Notes under the pieces: model-generated
What the model was told of the DNA's origin: nothing
Databases searched by the model: none
The model's input: the letters and a program-made list of their open reading frames with translations, nothing else
From: Bacteroidales bacterium
GTDB taxonomy: Bacteria > Bacteroidota > Bacteroidia > Bacteroidales > F082
Reading direction: 5' to 3'
Assembly: GCA_016285355.1 (NCBI GenBank)
Contig: JAEEQP010000015.1
Coordinates: 1-64,000, forward strand
DNA: 64,000 nt
Position numbers and translations under genes: made by a program
Part shown: one piece after another, positions 32,791-42,402 of the stretch
Layout of the letters: each line of letters begins with the position of its first letter
Numbering within the stretch: the first letter of the stretch is position 1

Positions 32791-35757
32791 ATGAATATCA
32801 AAAAGTATTTATCTGTAGGATTTTTTGTAATGGCCCTTTCGGTTGGCCAGATGTTTGCCCAGGATGCGGAGACGCGTTGGGTGGATTCAGTGTATAACAG
32901 CCTCACTTTGGAGCAGCGTGTGGCCCAATTGATTTGTGTGCGCGCCAATCAGCCCGATGAGCCTTTCTATGAGAAAGTTGGCAAGTACATCAAGCAATAT
33001 AATATTGGTGGCGTGTGCTTTTTCCGTGCTGAGGCTGAGGCTCAGGTGAAGCAGACCAATGCCTGGCAGGCGATGGCTCAGACACCGCTGATGGTCTCCA
33101 TTGATGCGGAATGGGGTTTGGCCATGCGCGTGAAGAAGACCATTGCCTATCCTTATCAGATGACTTTGGGTGCCATCGCGGATGACGAGTTGATTTACGA
33201 GATGGGGCAACAGGTGGCTGAGCAGTGCCAGCGCATGGGCATCCATGTGAATTTTGCGCCAGTCGCGGATGTCAATTCCAATGCGGCCAATCCTATCATT
33301 GGGGTGCGCAGCTTTGGCGAAAACCCGCAGACTGTTGGCGAAAAAGCCACAGCCTACGCGCTGGGTATGCAGAGTAAAGGATTGATTACCACGATGAAAC
33401 ACTTCCCTGGTCACGGCAACACGTCCACAGACTCGCATTTGACCCTGCCCACCGTGACGCGCACCATGGATGAGGTTCGTGACATCGAATTGGCACCTTT
33501 CCAATACATGATTAATCAAGGTGTGAACGGTGCGATGGTCGGACACTTGTATTTTCCTGCCATTGAGAAGGTTAAGAACACATCTTCTTCGCTTTCATAC
33601 GGTGTGGTCACCGAATTGTTGAAGGAGGAAATGGGCTTCGATGGCCTGATTTTCACCGACGGCCTCGACATGAAAGGTGTTTCGGAGAAGGTGAGGAACG
33701 ACAGCGTGCCTTACGTGGCATTCATGGCTGGCAACGACGTGCTGATTCTGCCTCACGATGTGCCTTTTGCCATTAAGACCATCAAGGCGGCGGCGGAGCG
33801 TGACCCCATCGCGGCGGCGCGTTTGGAAGAGAGCTGCAAGAAGATTTTGCGCTACAAATACCGCGTTGGCCTCAATCATTACAAACCTGTGTCCACCGCC
33901 AACCTAATGACCGACCTGAAGAAGAATTCGTACAAAGAATTGCGCCAACAACTCTATAGTGAGGCTGTCACGGTGTTACGCAATGAAAATCAAGTATTTC
34001 CGTTGGATAACAAAAGGAAAATCGCTGTGGTGACGATTGGCAATACCAAGAATGATGTGAATAATGGTCTTGTGGAACGCGGTTTCGACACCAAGTCGTT
34101 TGTGACCACAAAAGAGGAAATCGCTTCAAAGTCAGCGGAATGGCTGAAAAAACTTACAACCTACGACTTGGTAGTGGTGAATATTGAGAAAACCTCGATG
34201 TTTGCTAGCAAAAACTATGGCATCCCTGGTGAGACCGTGCAGTTTTTCAATCGCTTAGTGAAACAGAACGATGTGATTCTCAATTTGTTTGCTTGTCCAT
34301 ACGCCTTGGATATGTTCCAAATCAACAATCGCGTGAAGGGTATTGTGGTGGCTTATCAGGATGAGGTGCCCGCTGTGAATGCGGTGGTGCGACTGCTTTC
34401 AGGTGAGCTTGAAGCGCATGGAAAGCTGCCTGTCTCGGTGGGTAAATTCAAGTGCGGTGATGGTATTACTGGTGTAATGCCTGAACGTAAGGAGCAGATC
34501 GTTCCGCAAAAGGAGATTCCTGCACCTGCCATGCCTATGGATCAGAATGGGCAGATGGGGTCGTCGTCAAAAGGCGTTTTGTCCGAAAAATACGTTTCCA
34601 AGTTGGATTCTGTGGCTCAGTTAGGCATTCGCCAAAAGGCTTATCCTGGCTGTCAGCTTGTGGTGATGAAAGACGGTAATATGGTGTATGACAAGTGTTT
34701 CGGTAATTTCACCTACGGTGGCGGCCATCAAGTGCAGCCCGATGACCTCTATGACATTGCTTCATGCACCAAAATCTTCGCCTCGACCTTGGCCATCATG
34801 AAGTTATATGAAGACGGACTGATTGACCTCAACAAGACCTTGGCCGACTTTTTTCCCTATCTGAGAGGTAATCCTCACGGCAGGTTGAAACTCATCGATA
34901 TCATGACGCATCAGGCGGGACTGAAGGCGTGGGTGCCATTTTTCCAGGTGACGGTGGACGAAAACGGCCCGATGTTTGAGTTTTACAGCGATAAAATTGA
35001 TGAAAACCACAATGTTAGGGTGGCTGAAAATCTGTACCTTGTCAATAATTATGAGGACAGGATTTTCGACTCGGTCTCGAAGACGCCTTTGGGAAAGAAG
35101 AAATACCTTTACAGCGACATGGGGTTTTACTACATGCCGAAAATCGTGAAACAGATTACGAACCAGAACATTTGGGATTATCTGAATGAGAAGTTTTATC
35201 TTCCCATGAATCTGAATCACATCTGTTATCAGCCTTTGAGCCACTTTTCCCGCGAGCAGATTGCGCCTACGGAGAACGATACGGTTTTCCGCAAGCAACT
35301 GATTTGGGGCGATGTACACGACCAAGTGGCAGCAATGTTTGGCGGTGTGTCAGGTCACGCGGGCTTGTTCTCCAATGCTCACGATTTGGCGGCACTCATG
35401 CAGATGTTTTTGAACGAAGGCACATACAACGGCGTGCGCTATCTGAAGCCCGAAACCGTGCGTTATTTCACCACGGCGCCTTTTGCCGCAAGTAACAGCA
35501 ACCGTCGGGGCATCGGCTTCGACAAGTTGCCCATCAACAAGAAAGGTTCTTGCACGGCTTCCAAGTCGGGCTCGATGGAAGGCTATGGACACACTGGTTT
35601 TACCGGGACTTTCGTCTGGGCGGATCCTGCCAATAACACGGTTATCGTCTTTTTGTCCAACCGCGTTTACCCCGATGCCGAGCCCAACATTTTGGTGAGG
35701 ACAGGTATCAGGACGACGCTGCACGACATTCTGTATGAAGCCTATCCGATAAAGTAA
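32791..35757 (+). CDS. GH3 glycosidase fused to a serine beta-lactamase-like domain
   Basis: The 988-aa protein has a signal peptide (to ~24), a GH3 NagZ-like domain (~40-400; KHFPGHGNTSTDSH at ~203-216, FTDGLDM near ~289), a GH3 C-terminal domain (~400-580) and a beta-lactamase/penicillin-binding domain (~600-980). The serine motif SCTK is near residue 658, YSD near 773, and HTG near 933. This fusion is common in Bacteroidota and is thought to act on peptidoglycan: removing N-acetylglucosamine and hydrolysing an amide or ester. Substrate is not proven. Confidence 0.93.
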   Translation: MNIKKYLSVGFFVMALSVGQMFAQDAETRWVDSVYNSLTLEQRVAQLICVRANQPDEPFYEKVGKYIKQYNIGGVCFFRAEAEAQVKQTNAWQAMAQTPLMVSIDAEWGLAMRVKKTIAYPYQMTLGAIADDELIYEMGQQVAEQCQRMGIHVNFAPVADVNSNAANPIIGVRSFGENPQTVGEKATAYALGMQSKGLITTMKHFPGHGNTSTDSHLTLPTVTRTMDEVRDIELAPFQYMINQGVNGAMVGHLYFPAIEKVKNTSSSLSYGVVTELLKEEMGFDGLIFTDGLDMKGVSEKVRNDSVPYVAFMAGNDVLILPHDVPFAIKTIKAAAERDPIAAARLEESCKKILRYKYRVGLNHYKPVSTANLMTDLKKNSYKELRQQLYSEAVTVLRNENQVFPLDNKRKIAVVTIGNTKNDVNNGLVERGFDTKSFVTTKEEIASKSAEWLKKLTTYDLVVVNIEKTSMFASKNYGIPGETVQFFNRLVKQNDVILNLFACPYALDMFQINNRVKGIVVAYQDEVPAVNAVVRLLSGELEAHGKLPVSVGKFKCGDGITGVMPERKEQIVPQKEIPAPAMPMDQNGQMGSSSKGVLSEKYVSKLDSVAQLGIRQKAYPGCQLVVMKDGNMVYDKCFGNFTYGGGHQVQPDDLYDIASCTKIFASTLAIMKLYEDGLIDLNKTLADFFPYLRGNPHGRLKLIDIMTHQAGLKAWVPFFQVTVDENGPMFEFYSDKIDENHNVRVAENLYLVNNYEDRIFDSVSKTPLGKKKYLYSDMGFYYMPKIVKQITNQNIWDYLNEKFYLPMNLNHICYQPLSHFSREQIAPTENDTVFRKQLIWGDVHDQVAAMFGGVSGHAGLFSNAHDLAALMQMFLNEGTYNGVRYLKPETVRYFTTAPFAASNSNRRGIGFDKLPINKKGSCTASKSGSMEGYGHTGFTGTFVWADPANNTVIVFLSNRVYPDAEPNILVRTGIRTTLHDILYEAYPIK

Positions 35758-35761
35758 TTGT

Positions 35762-36598
35762 ATGAAAAGCAGTAAGATAATCCTAATCACTGGTGCCAGC
35801 AGCGGCATTGGCTTTGATGCGGCTCAGACCTTGGCTCAACAGGGACACAAGGTGTATGCCGCCGCCCGCAGGGTGGAACGGATGGAGCCTTTGAAAGCTC
35901 ATGGCGTGCAAGTCCTTAGGATGGATGTCACAGATGAAACGTCTATGATTCAAGGGGTTAAAACTGTCATTCAAGCAGAAGGGCGTATTGATGTGTTGGT
36001 CAACAATGCAGGATATGGTTATTTCGGTGCCATCGAAAATGTGCCTTTGGAGGAAGCACGCCGACAACTGGAAGTGAACGTTTTCGGTTTGGCGCGTCTC
36101 ACCCAATTGGTGTTGCCTTACATGCGCAAGCAGGGGAGTGGCCGTATCATCAACACCTCGTCAATTGCAGGCAAGATGGTGTTTTACATGGGCGGCTGGT
36201 ACAACGTGACCAAATACTCCGTCGAAGCCTTCAGCGACGCCTTGCGCATGGAGACAAAGCCCTTTGGCATCGATGTGGTGATGATTGAGCCTGGCGCCAT
36301 CAAGACCGATTGGGGCATCATTGCGGCGAAACATCTGAAGGAATCTTCGATGGGTACGGCATACGAGGAAATCGGTACGCAGTGGGCCAACAACATGGAA
36401 TGGTTTTACAATACTAATATGTTATCGAAGCCGTCGGTAGTCGCCAAGGCCGTCAGTCGTGCCGTCAACAGCCGTCATCCGAGGGCGCGGTATTGCATAG
36501 GGCGTTTTTCAACCATCGGAAGGGTTGCCCATGCACTTATGCCTGCTCGTTGGTGGGATGCCATGATGCGTCAGGGAGGCAAGATAAAGGTAAAGTAG
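35762..36598 (+). CDS. Short-chain dehydrogenase/reductase
   Basis: The 278-aa protein has the NAD(P) motif TGASSGIG (~10-17), NNAGYGYFG (~82-90), the catalytic Ser in NTSSIAGKM (~134-142) and the YNVTK active-site motif (~152-156). It oxidises or reduces an alcohol/ketone; substrate unknown. It starts four bases after the GH3 fusion. Length and the mid-insert (AYEEIGTQWANNME) fit the classical SDR subfamily with a C-terminal lid. Confidence 0.9.
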   Translation: MKSSKIILITGASSGIGFDAAQTLAQQGHKVYAAARRVERMEPLKAHGVQVLRMDVTDETSMIQGVKTVIQAEGRIDVLVNNAGYGYFGAIENVPLEEARRQLEVNVFGLARLTQLVLPYMRKQGSGRIINTSSIAGKMVFYMGGWYNVTKYSVEAFSDALRMETKPFGIDVVMIEPGAIKTDWGIIAAKHLKESSMGTAYEEIGTQWANNMEWFYNTNMLSKPSVVAKAVSRAVNSRHPRARYCIGRFSTIGRVAHALMPARWWDAMMRQGGKIKVK

Positions 36599-36644
36599 TT
36601 TGGTAACTCACATTAAATCGTATGTTAATTTAAAATTTACTATA

Positions 36645-37502
36645 ATGAAAAACATGAAATTAGTGCTGGTCCTTGCGACCGTGACGTTAGCCGCCGTCTC
36701 TTGCGGCCCGAAGAAAACCACACAAAAAACGGAAGAAGAGCAAACTGCGCCTAAGATGCTGGTGCTCTACTATTCCCAAACCTCCAACACCAAGGCCGTG
36801 GCACAGGAAATCGCTACAAAACTCGGTGCTGATTTAGAGGAGATTGTCCCCGTGGAACTTTACGATGGCGATTTTCAAGCCACCATCGAGCGCGGCAAGA
36901 AAGAACTTGACGAGGGTGCTTTCCCTGAGATTCAGCCTCTTAAAGTGGATGTCACCAAGTATGACGTGATTTTCCTCGGCTATCCGATTTGGTTCGGCAC
37001 CTACGCTCCGCCTGTCATCACTTGGTTGAATCAAGTGGATTTGAGTGGCAAGAAGGTTGTTCCGTTCTGCACTTTCGGCAGTGGCGGATTGGAGTCGAGC
37101 GTGAAGGATTTGCTGGAGGCTGAGCCTAAGGCCGAGATTCTTCCTGGCTATGGTGTCCGTGCCGCTCATCTCGAAGCTATGCCCAAGGAAATCGACCAGT
37201 TCTTGAAAGCAGGCGGTTTCATCGAGGGAGAATACACCAAGTTGGAGGAATTCCCCGAGCAACATCCTGTGAATGAGGAAGAAGCTGCCATTTTCGATGC
37301 TGCCGTCGGTGACTATCCGATGATGCACGCCCAGGCCAAGGCTGTGGCTTCGCGCAACATTCCTGACGGTGTCGAGTATGTGTTCACCGCCGTTGACCTT
37401 CCGCGTGAAGACCGTCCCAACATGCCTCCTGCGGGCGAGATGACGGTCTATGTGACGGTGGTTGGGGATGAGACTCCTGTGTTCACTAAGGTGATCAGGT
37501 AA
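36645..37502 (+). CDS. Flavodoxin-fold lipoprotein
   Basis: The 285-aa protein has a lipobox (LAAVSC, Cys at ~22). Its flavodoxin fold begins LVLYYSQTSNTKAVAQEIA (~41-59; FMN phosphate loop SQTSNTK) and continues to ~200 with FLGYPIWFGTYAPPV. About 85 extra residues at the C-terminus are unusual for a flavodoxin. ATG at 36645 was chosen because it starts the signal; the earlier reading starts on TTG inside the previous gene spacer. Likely an envelope electron carrier or NAD(P)H:quinone-type reductase. Confidence 0.85.
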   Translation: MKNMKLVLVLATVTLAAVSCGPKKTTQKTEEEQTAPKMLVLYYSQTSNTKAVAQEIATKLGADLEEIVPVELYDGDFQATIERGKKELDEGAFPEIQPLKVDVTKYDVIFLGYPIWFGTYAPPVITWLNQVDLSGKKVVPFCTFGSGGLESSVKDLLEAEPKAEILPGYGVRAAHLEAMPKEIDQFLKAGGFIEGEYTKLEEFPEQHPVNEEEAAIFDAAVGDYPMMHAQAKAVASRNIPDGVEYVFTAVDLPREDRPNMPPAGEMTVYVTVVGDETPVFTKVIR

Positions 37503-37590
37503 TGCACTCCCTGAGATTTTCACTGGCCAATCCAAGATTTGCGGTAATTATACAATGTTTAACACCATGCGAAACCTTACCAAATCAAAT

Positions 37591-38339
37591 ATGAAAGCCT
37601 TATCGAAACTGTTGCTTGTTGTTCTGGTTTTTCTTTTGTTTTTTCAAGCTGTAAAACGAAAGAACAAGAAAACTCGTCCTGGACATCTCATATCTGGGAG
37701 AAGAGCCAACCTGTCTACAAAGAAATTATTTCGCTGCCGTTCATCGCGGAACTTGCATACGGTACACTTCCAGCCGACAAGTTCATACGTTATCTTGAAC
37801 AGGACGAGATTTACTGCCGCAACTTCGACCGTCAGCTGCTACAGTTTGCCGAATCGATTCCCGACCCTGAGGAGAGAGCCTTTTTCAAGGCTTTCGCTCA
37901 GGCGAGTATCGATAGTGAAGATGCCATGCATCAGCTACTTATAGAGCAATATGGCATTGATAGCACGGCCTTGCCTTCACGCGTCACATTGGAGTATTAT
38001 TCACACACGCAGAAGGCTTTGGATGCTGGGGTAAAGGAAGTTACTTTGGCTGCCATGCTCCCTTGTCTGTGGTTGTACAACTGTGTCGGCTACGACATCC
38101 TGCATAACGCGAACTTGGAGGGAAACCCTTACAAGGATTGGATTGCGGCGTATGGCGACGAGGAATACACTGCCGGGATGAACCGAGTTTTAGAGATCAT
38201 TGACAAGTGGGCCGCAACTGTAGACGACGATGTGCTATCGAAGATGGATGAAGTCTTTATAGAAGCCGCATGGTTCGAATATGCTTTTTGGGATTATGGC
38301 TATACTGGAGATGAAGAAAGGGCCTTGGGTGTTCATTGA
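37591..38339 (+). pseudogene. TenA-family (thiaminase II-like) lipoprotein, frameshifted in a T run
   Basis: The signal MKALSKLLLVVLVFLLFF is in one frame and everything from SSCKTKEQENSSW is in another. The switch lies at six Ts (37639-37644); a seventh T would restore LLFFSSC, a proper lipobox, and an open protein of about 249 aa. The body is TenA-like: SQPVYKEIISLPFIAELAYG, YCRNFDRQ, and the catalytic-Cys region AAMLPCLWLYNCVGYDI, with EAAWFEYAFWDYGY at the end. Cytosolic TenA cleaves aminopyrimidines for thiamine salvage; a lipoprotein form is unusual. The lesion could be a real mutation, a variable tract or a sequencing error. Confidence 0.8.
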
Positions 38340-38462
38340 TTCCTATTTGTTTGTTCAGATTTGCAATCAGAATACATTGAGTATCAGCATTTGTAATGCG
38401 AAATGAACCTCTTGTTTGTTCTTTTAAGGACAGTATTTTGCGTTTTTCTTAAAAGTATTATT

Positions 38463-38497
38463 TTTGTGCCTATATAAATGAAAAAGTTTTATTTTTG
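38463..38497 (+). promoter_or_regulatory. Promoter of the CapA-like gene
   Basis: TTTG (38463-38466) and TATTTTTG (38490-38497), spacing 23. ATG follows 35 bases later. The remaining spacer 38340-38462 holds nothing else recognised. Confidence 0.4.
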
Positions 38498-38532
38498 CGA
38501 GAATTAAATTAAATAAAAGATAAAAACGAAAA

Positions 38533-39663
38533 ATGAAACTAGTTGTCGTCGGAGATTTAAGCCTTCAAGATAGAGCCGCTAAAATGGCATGGGACGAAAA
38601 TCAATTGGATCATGCCTTTGCAGAGGTGAAAAAAGTGGTGGAGACATGCGACCATGCGATAGTGAATCTGGAAAGTCCCGTTACAAATAGCACCCAACCT
38701 ATCCTAAAAAAAGGACCCAACCTAAAGAATAACCCAACCGCTTTCAATATCATTAATTATTGTGGGTTCGACATCGTTACACTTGCCAACAATCATTTAA
38801 AGGATTTTGGCGGAAAGGGTGTGACAGACACACTCGACCATTGCAAGCAACATGGTTTGACTGTGGTAGGTGCTGGTCGTACGCTGGATGAAGCAAGACT
38901 GCCTCTGATAATAAAAGACGACAGCATTACCATCGGCATCATCAATGTTTGCGAGCATGAGTTCTCGGTAGCAACAAGGCAATCGGCCGGGGCTAATCCG
39001 TTGGATTTCCCCAACCTATTTGAAGACATTCAAGAATTGCGCAAGAAGGTTGACAAAATCATCGTTATTATTCACGGTGGCAAAGAACATTATCAATTGC
39101 CCACCCCAAGGATGAAACGAGAGTATCATTTGATTGCCGACTTTGGTGCCGATGTCATCGTTAACCATCACCAGCATTGTTATTCCGGTTATGAGCTTTA
39201 TAAGGGGAAACCTATTTTCTATGGGTTAGGTAATTTCTTTTTTGATGAGCCCAAAAAGCGCAATGATAAATGGAATCAAGGCTTAATGATACAATTAGAT
39301 GTTGAAAAAGAGAGGATTGACTTTAGGCTGATACCCTACGAGCAGTGCAATAATGAGCCGGTTGTCAATGTTCGGGATGATTCGTCTGTCGCAAAACAAC
39401 TGGAAGAGATTAACAGAGTCATTGCCGATGACGAACAGTTAGAGGCTGCATTGGGTAAATTGGTTGAAAAAGAGAAAAGAAAACTGCTGTTCCCCTTCAT
39501 ACCCTACAGGAACCATTATCTGAGGGCATTATACAACCGAGGACACCTGTCAGCTCGCATTTCGAAAAAAGATGAGGTGAACATCGAGAACGTTACCAGC
39601 TGCGAAACCCACAGGGAACTGCTGCTACACTATTTTTACAGTCATTTGCATGAAAGAGAATGA
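38533..39663 (+). CDS. CapA-family (poly-gamma-glutamate type) metallophosphatase-like protein
   Basis: The 376-aa protein begins MKLVVVGDLSLQDRAAK and has VNLESPVTNS (~43-52), TLANNHLKDFG (~83-93), IIHGGKEHYQLP (~180-191) and IVNHHQHCYSGYELYKGKP (~212-230), the metal-binding blocks of the PgsA/CapA calcineurin-like family. No signal peptide is seen, so it is probably cytosolic. It may make or modify capsule-like polymers. It overlaps the convergent SGNH gene by 22 bases. Confidence 0.85.
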   Translation: MKLVVVGDLSLQDRAAKMAWDENQLDHAFAEVKKVVETCDHAIVNLESPVTNSTQPILKKGPNLKNNPTAFNIINYCGFDIVTLANNHLKDFGGKGVTDTLDHCKQHGLTVVGAGRTLDEARLPLIIKDDSITIGIINVCEHEFSVATRQSAGANPLDFPNLFEDIQELRKKVDKIIVIIHGGKEHYQLPTPRMKREYHLIADFGADVIVNHHQHCYSGYELYKGKPIFYGLGNFFFDEPKKRNDKWNQGLMIQLDVEKERIDFRLIPYEQCNNEPVVNVRDDSSVAKQLEEINRVIADDEQLEAALGKLVEKEKRKLLFPFIPYRNHYLRALYNRGHLSARISKKDEVNIENVTSCETHRELLLHYFYSHLHERE

Positions 39664-40622
39664 CCAGCCATCCTCTTTTCATCTTCGTGGCATGGTAAAA
39701 GAGGTTTCAACTGCTCGAAAAACAATGCAGTAAAAACATGCGCGCCATCGTCGTTCAGATGTCTGGCATCGTAGAAAAGTTCAGGATGGTCGTTGAAATA
39801 GGGTGTGTCGTAAAAATCTATGAACGGAATGCCATATTTTTCGCATATTGCAGCCACTCGTTTATTGTTGTCGTAAGGGCGAAACCTTGGAGAACTGACA
39901 ATGACTAAAGGAACTTTTGCCGATAAATACTTTTTCAGGACATTCTCAAAGTTGTTCAAAGTATAACTATCTAACTCTAATGTTGGTATTTCAGCCTTTG
40001 CGTCATTGTTGTATTTAGTAAGGTCTTTGTGTGTTCCCTTCATGGGTTCATATCCGTCATTTGGGGCTTCCGGGGCAGAAATGGTGGAAATAATCCGGAA
40101 CAACTTGCCGTTATAGCGGTATAGACTTGATTTCATAAGCAAGCGTTCTTTTAATCCTATATCATCAAGATACCGACGCACGATGGTATCTTTCCAATAG
40201 AAAGGAGCGGAGAACTCGATGTCGTCGACCAGGTCATCACATAGCAGTTCTTCAAATATGTCATAAATGACGAGTTGGGGGCGGTAACGTGAAAGAAGAA
40301 CCTCTGCCGCACAGGAATTGCTGTTGAGCTTCTTTGCACTGATTGAGGCATTGTAAAGGGAAAGGTGCTTGCCCATGCAGGCATCTATGCTGTCAGCCAA
40401 CTGTTGGGAAACATAGTGTTTGCATCCGCGAGACGATCCTAAGATGACAACATCGGTTTCTAAACGGTGAAGGCGATAATTGTCTTTGGCAAAATCTCCG
40501 CTGAAATCAGGCAATTTGTCCATGAGCCTGTCGGCCACCACTCCGACAGCAATATCAACCACAACAAGCATCGCTATAGCAATGAGTAAGGTTTTCAAAA
40601 AACGAACATTATCTTTTTTCAT
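39642..40622 (-). CDS. Membrane-anchored SGNH-like protein paired with MBOAT
   Basis: The 326-aa protein has one N-terminal transmembrane helix (~9-29), then a SGNH hydrolase-like fold: GSSRGCKHYVSQ (~61-72; the nucleophile Ser) and the C-terminal DARHLNDDGAH (~288-298; catalytic Asp and His). It is immediately downstream of an MBOAT gene on the same strand, the pairing seen in acyl-transfer systems such as AlgI/AlgJ-X or DltB/D. Probable role: extracellular/periplasmic transfer of an acyl group to a surface glycan. Confidence 0.8.
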   Translation of the reverse strand: MKKDNVRFLKTLLIAIAMLVVVDIAVGVVADRLMDKLPDFSGDFAKDNYRLHRLETDVVILGSSRGCKHYVSQQLADSIDACMGKHLSLYNASISAKKLNSNSCAAEVLLSRYRPQLVIYDIFEELLCDDLVDDIEFSAPFYWKDTIVRRYLDDIGLKERLLMKSSLYRYNGKLFRIISTISAPEAPNDGYEPMKGTHKDLTKYNNDAKAEIPTLELDSYTLNNFENVLKKYLSAKVPLVIVSSPRFRPYDNNKRVAAICEKYGIPFIDFYDTPYFNDHPELFYDARHLNDDGAHVFTALFFEQLKPLLPCHEDEKRMAGHSLSCK

Positions 40623-40633
40623 GATGATTAGAA

Positions 40634-42049
40634 TTAGAATTGGAAATAAATGAACTGGCCACCGGTATAGGAGCCGAACAAAATAATATAGGCAATGAGT
40701 ACAACTGTTGAAATATAGCGCACCACAATGTGTTTGGAATGCATGAAATTACATTTCCAGTTGAATTCGTCCTTAATATCTTTAAAACACAGGATGGCTA
40801 AGGCAGTGAAACCGTAGGCAAAAACCGATTTGTCCACAAATAGCGGACCATGATTGGTGACGATCTTTCCGATGATGGTGAATGCGTCAGCCAAAGTGTT
40901 CGCCCTGAAGAATATCGAGACAAAGACCAACAATGCGAAACAGAAAACAGTACTTAATACTCGGGAAAGCGCAGTCTTGTATTCAGGTTTATGAACAAAT
41001 TTGCGCCACACCTTGCCAATGACTACATACAATCCGAACACTGCACCCCAAACAATATACGTCCAATCCGCCCCATGCCACAAACCGCAGATGAGGAATG
41101 TGACAAACAGGTTGAACAGGTAACGAGGGTATTTTACGCGACTGCCTCCTAATGGAATATAGACGTAGTCCAAAAACCACGATGAGAGCGAAATATGCCA
41201 CCGTTTCCAGAACTCATCGATGTTCAGTGAGAAATAGGGGCGACGGAAGTTTGTCATGAGCCGGAATCCCATCACACGGGCGGCGCCAATGGCGATTAAG
41301 CTGTAGCCTGCAAAATCGCAATAGGATTGGAAATTGAAAAGCAGGGTGGCGAGACCTATGCTGGTGCCGCTGTGATATCTAATATTGTTATAGATAGCAG
41401 TCACATATTCGCTTATTACGTCAGCCACACATACTTTCATAAAGTAACCCCACACCATCAATTTCAAGCCCTCTATGGCGTCTTCGTATTTAAAACTGTG
41501 TTCCTCGTGGAACTGTGGAATCAGGTTTTTGGCACGCTCGATAGGACCAGCAACTAATTGCGGGAAGAAACTGACGAAGAGCGCGTATGTGATGAAGTTG
41601 CGTTCTGCCTTGATGTTGCCTCGGTAAACGTCGACGGAATAGCCCACCGCTTGGAAGGTGTAGAACGAGATACCTACGGGCAACAGTACGTTGAGGTTAG
41701 GCACATTCCATCGTAGTCCCACCATTTCCAACAGGCTGAATATCGATTCGTTAATAAAGTTGAAGTACTTGAAGACAAACAGGATGGAGAAATTAATCAC
41801 CAAGCTAACCACCAGAAAAGCCTTTTTCTTGGGCTCGTCGTCAGCATGCTTTTCTACTAATATACCACATAAATAGGTCAGCACCGTGGAGGTCATGATG
41901 AGCACTGCGTAAACGGGCTTCCAGTTCATGTAGAAATAGTAACTGGCGACAAGAAGGAAAGGTATGCGCCAGCGGTTGTTCTTCAACAGATAGTACACAA
42001 TGCATACTATCGGGAAGTAGATGAGAAACTCAAACGAATTGAATAACAT
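40634..42049 (-). CDS. MBOAT-family membrane O-acyltransferase
   Basis: The 471-aa protein has ~11 transmembrane segments. Diagnostic MBOAT region: FWKRWHISLSSWFLDYVYIP (~280-299; conserved RWHISL) and the catalytic-His block ICGLWHGADWTYIVWG (~320-335). It moves acyl groups across the membrane for glycan acylation. It shares an operon with the SGNH-like gene, starting 11 bases after it in transcriptional order. A second MBOAT lies at 55.4 kb. Confidence 0.92.
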   Translation of the reverse strand: MLFNSFEFLIYFPIVCIVYYLLKNNRWRIPFLLVASYYFYMNWKPVYAVLIMTSTVLTYLCGILVEKHADDEPKKKAFLVVSLVINFSILFVFKYFNFINESIFSLLEMVGLRWNVPNLNVLLPVGISFYTFQAVGYSVDVYRGNIKAERNFITYALFVSFFPQLVAGPIERAKNLIPQFHEEHSFKYEDAIEGLKLMVWGYFMKVCVADVISEYVTAIYNNIRYHSGTSIGLATLLFNFQSYCDFAGYSLIAIGAARVMGFRLMTNFRRPYFSLNIDEFWKRWHISLSSWFLDYVYIPLGGSRVKYPRYLFNLFVTFLICGLWHGADWTYIVWGAVFGLYVVIGKVWRKFVHKPEYKTALSRVLSTVFCFALLVFVSIFFRANTLADAFTIIGKIVTNHGPLFVDKSVFAYGFTALAILCFKDIKDEFNWKCNFMHSKHIVVRYISTVVLIAYIILFGSYTGGQFIYFQF

Positions 42050-42117
42050 ATCTTTTGATTTTATGATTTGTTAAGCATGATTTCGATAGGCAATATTTTG
42101 TCACTTTAAAAACGCCG

Positions 42118-42125
42118 CAAAAATA
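42118..42125 (-). promoter_or_regulatory. -7 box of the MBOAT/SGNH operon
   Basis: The minus strand reads TATTTTTG, 68 bases before the MBOAT ATG. No good -33 element. Confidence 0.35.
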
Positions 42126-42154
42126 CAAAAAAAAATGATTGTTTTTGTATTTTT
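42119..42154. repeat. 13-base perfect inverted repeat at the divergent promoters
   Basis: aaaaatacaaaaa (42119-42131) and tttttgtattttt (42142-42154) flank the spacer aaaatgattg. The right arm holds the -33 element of the plus promoter and the left arm overlaps the -7 box of the minus promoter, so a hairpin or bound protein would affect both directions. Confidence 0.65.
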
Positions 42155-42175
42155 CAGGGACAAGCCTTATTTTTG
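42144..42175 (+). promoter_or_regulatory. Distal promoter of the exopolysaccharide cluster
   Basis: TTTG (42144-42147), 20 bases, TATTTTTG (42168-42175), the best -33/-7 pair in this spacer. Confidence 0.5.
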
Positions 42176-42315
42176 CAAATTGATAAGGATGGATTGGCTC
42201 GTTATATTATAAATTGGCAAAGCCTTAGGCATGGTTTACAACACACCTAAGCCACAATTTGAAAATCCATAGAAAAATGGGTGAAAAAGATTGGTTTTGG
42301 TGAAGAAAAAATCCC

Positions 42316-42323
42316 TATCTTTG
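42316..42323 (+). promoter_or_regulatory. Proximal -7 box of the exopolysaccharide cluster
   Basis: TATCTTTG, 79 bases before the flippase ATG, with TTTG at 42296-42299 (16-base spacing). Second candidate after the distal promoter. Confidence 0.35.
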
Positions 42324-42402
42324 CGGCTTCAAATAGAGTGTATGCATGTCATTGTGTAAACTGATATAAACCAATTGATTAACCATTTTTTGTAAACCAA
42401 CT

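Larger units (their letters stand above)
42050..42402. other. Divergent intergenic regulatory region
   Basis: No gene. It holds a -7 box for the MBOAT operon (42118-42125), a 13-base inverted repeat (42119-42154), and two possible promoters for the exopolysaccharide cluster (42144-42175 and 42316-42323), leaving leaders of about 220 and 70 bases. Confidence 0.6.

Noticed and set aside
42119..42154. Invertible promoter of the Bacteroides capsule type
   Set aside because: The inverted repeat is only 13 bases with a 10-base spacer; known invertible capsule promoters have longer repeats around 100-200 bases, and no Mpi-type recombinase was seen.
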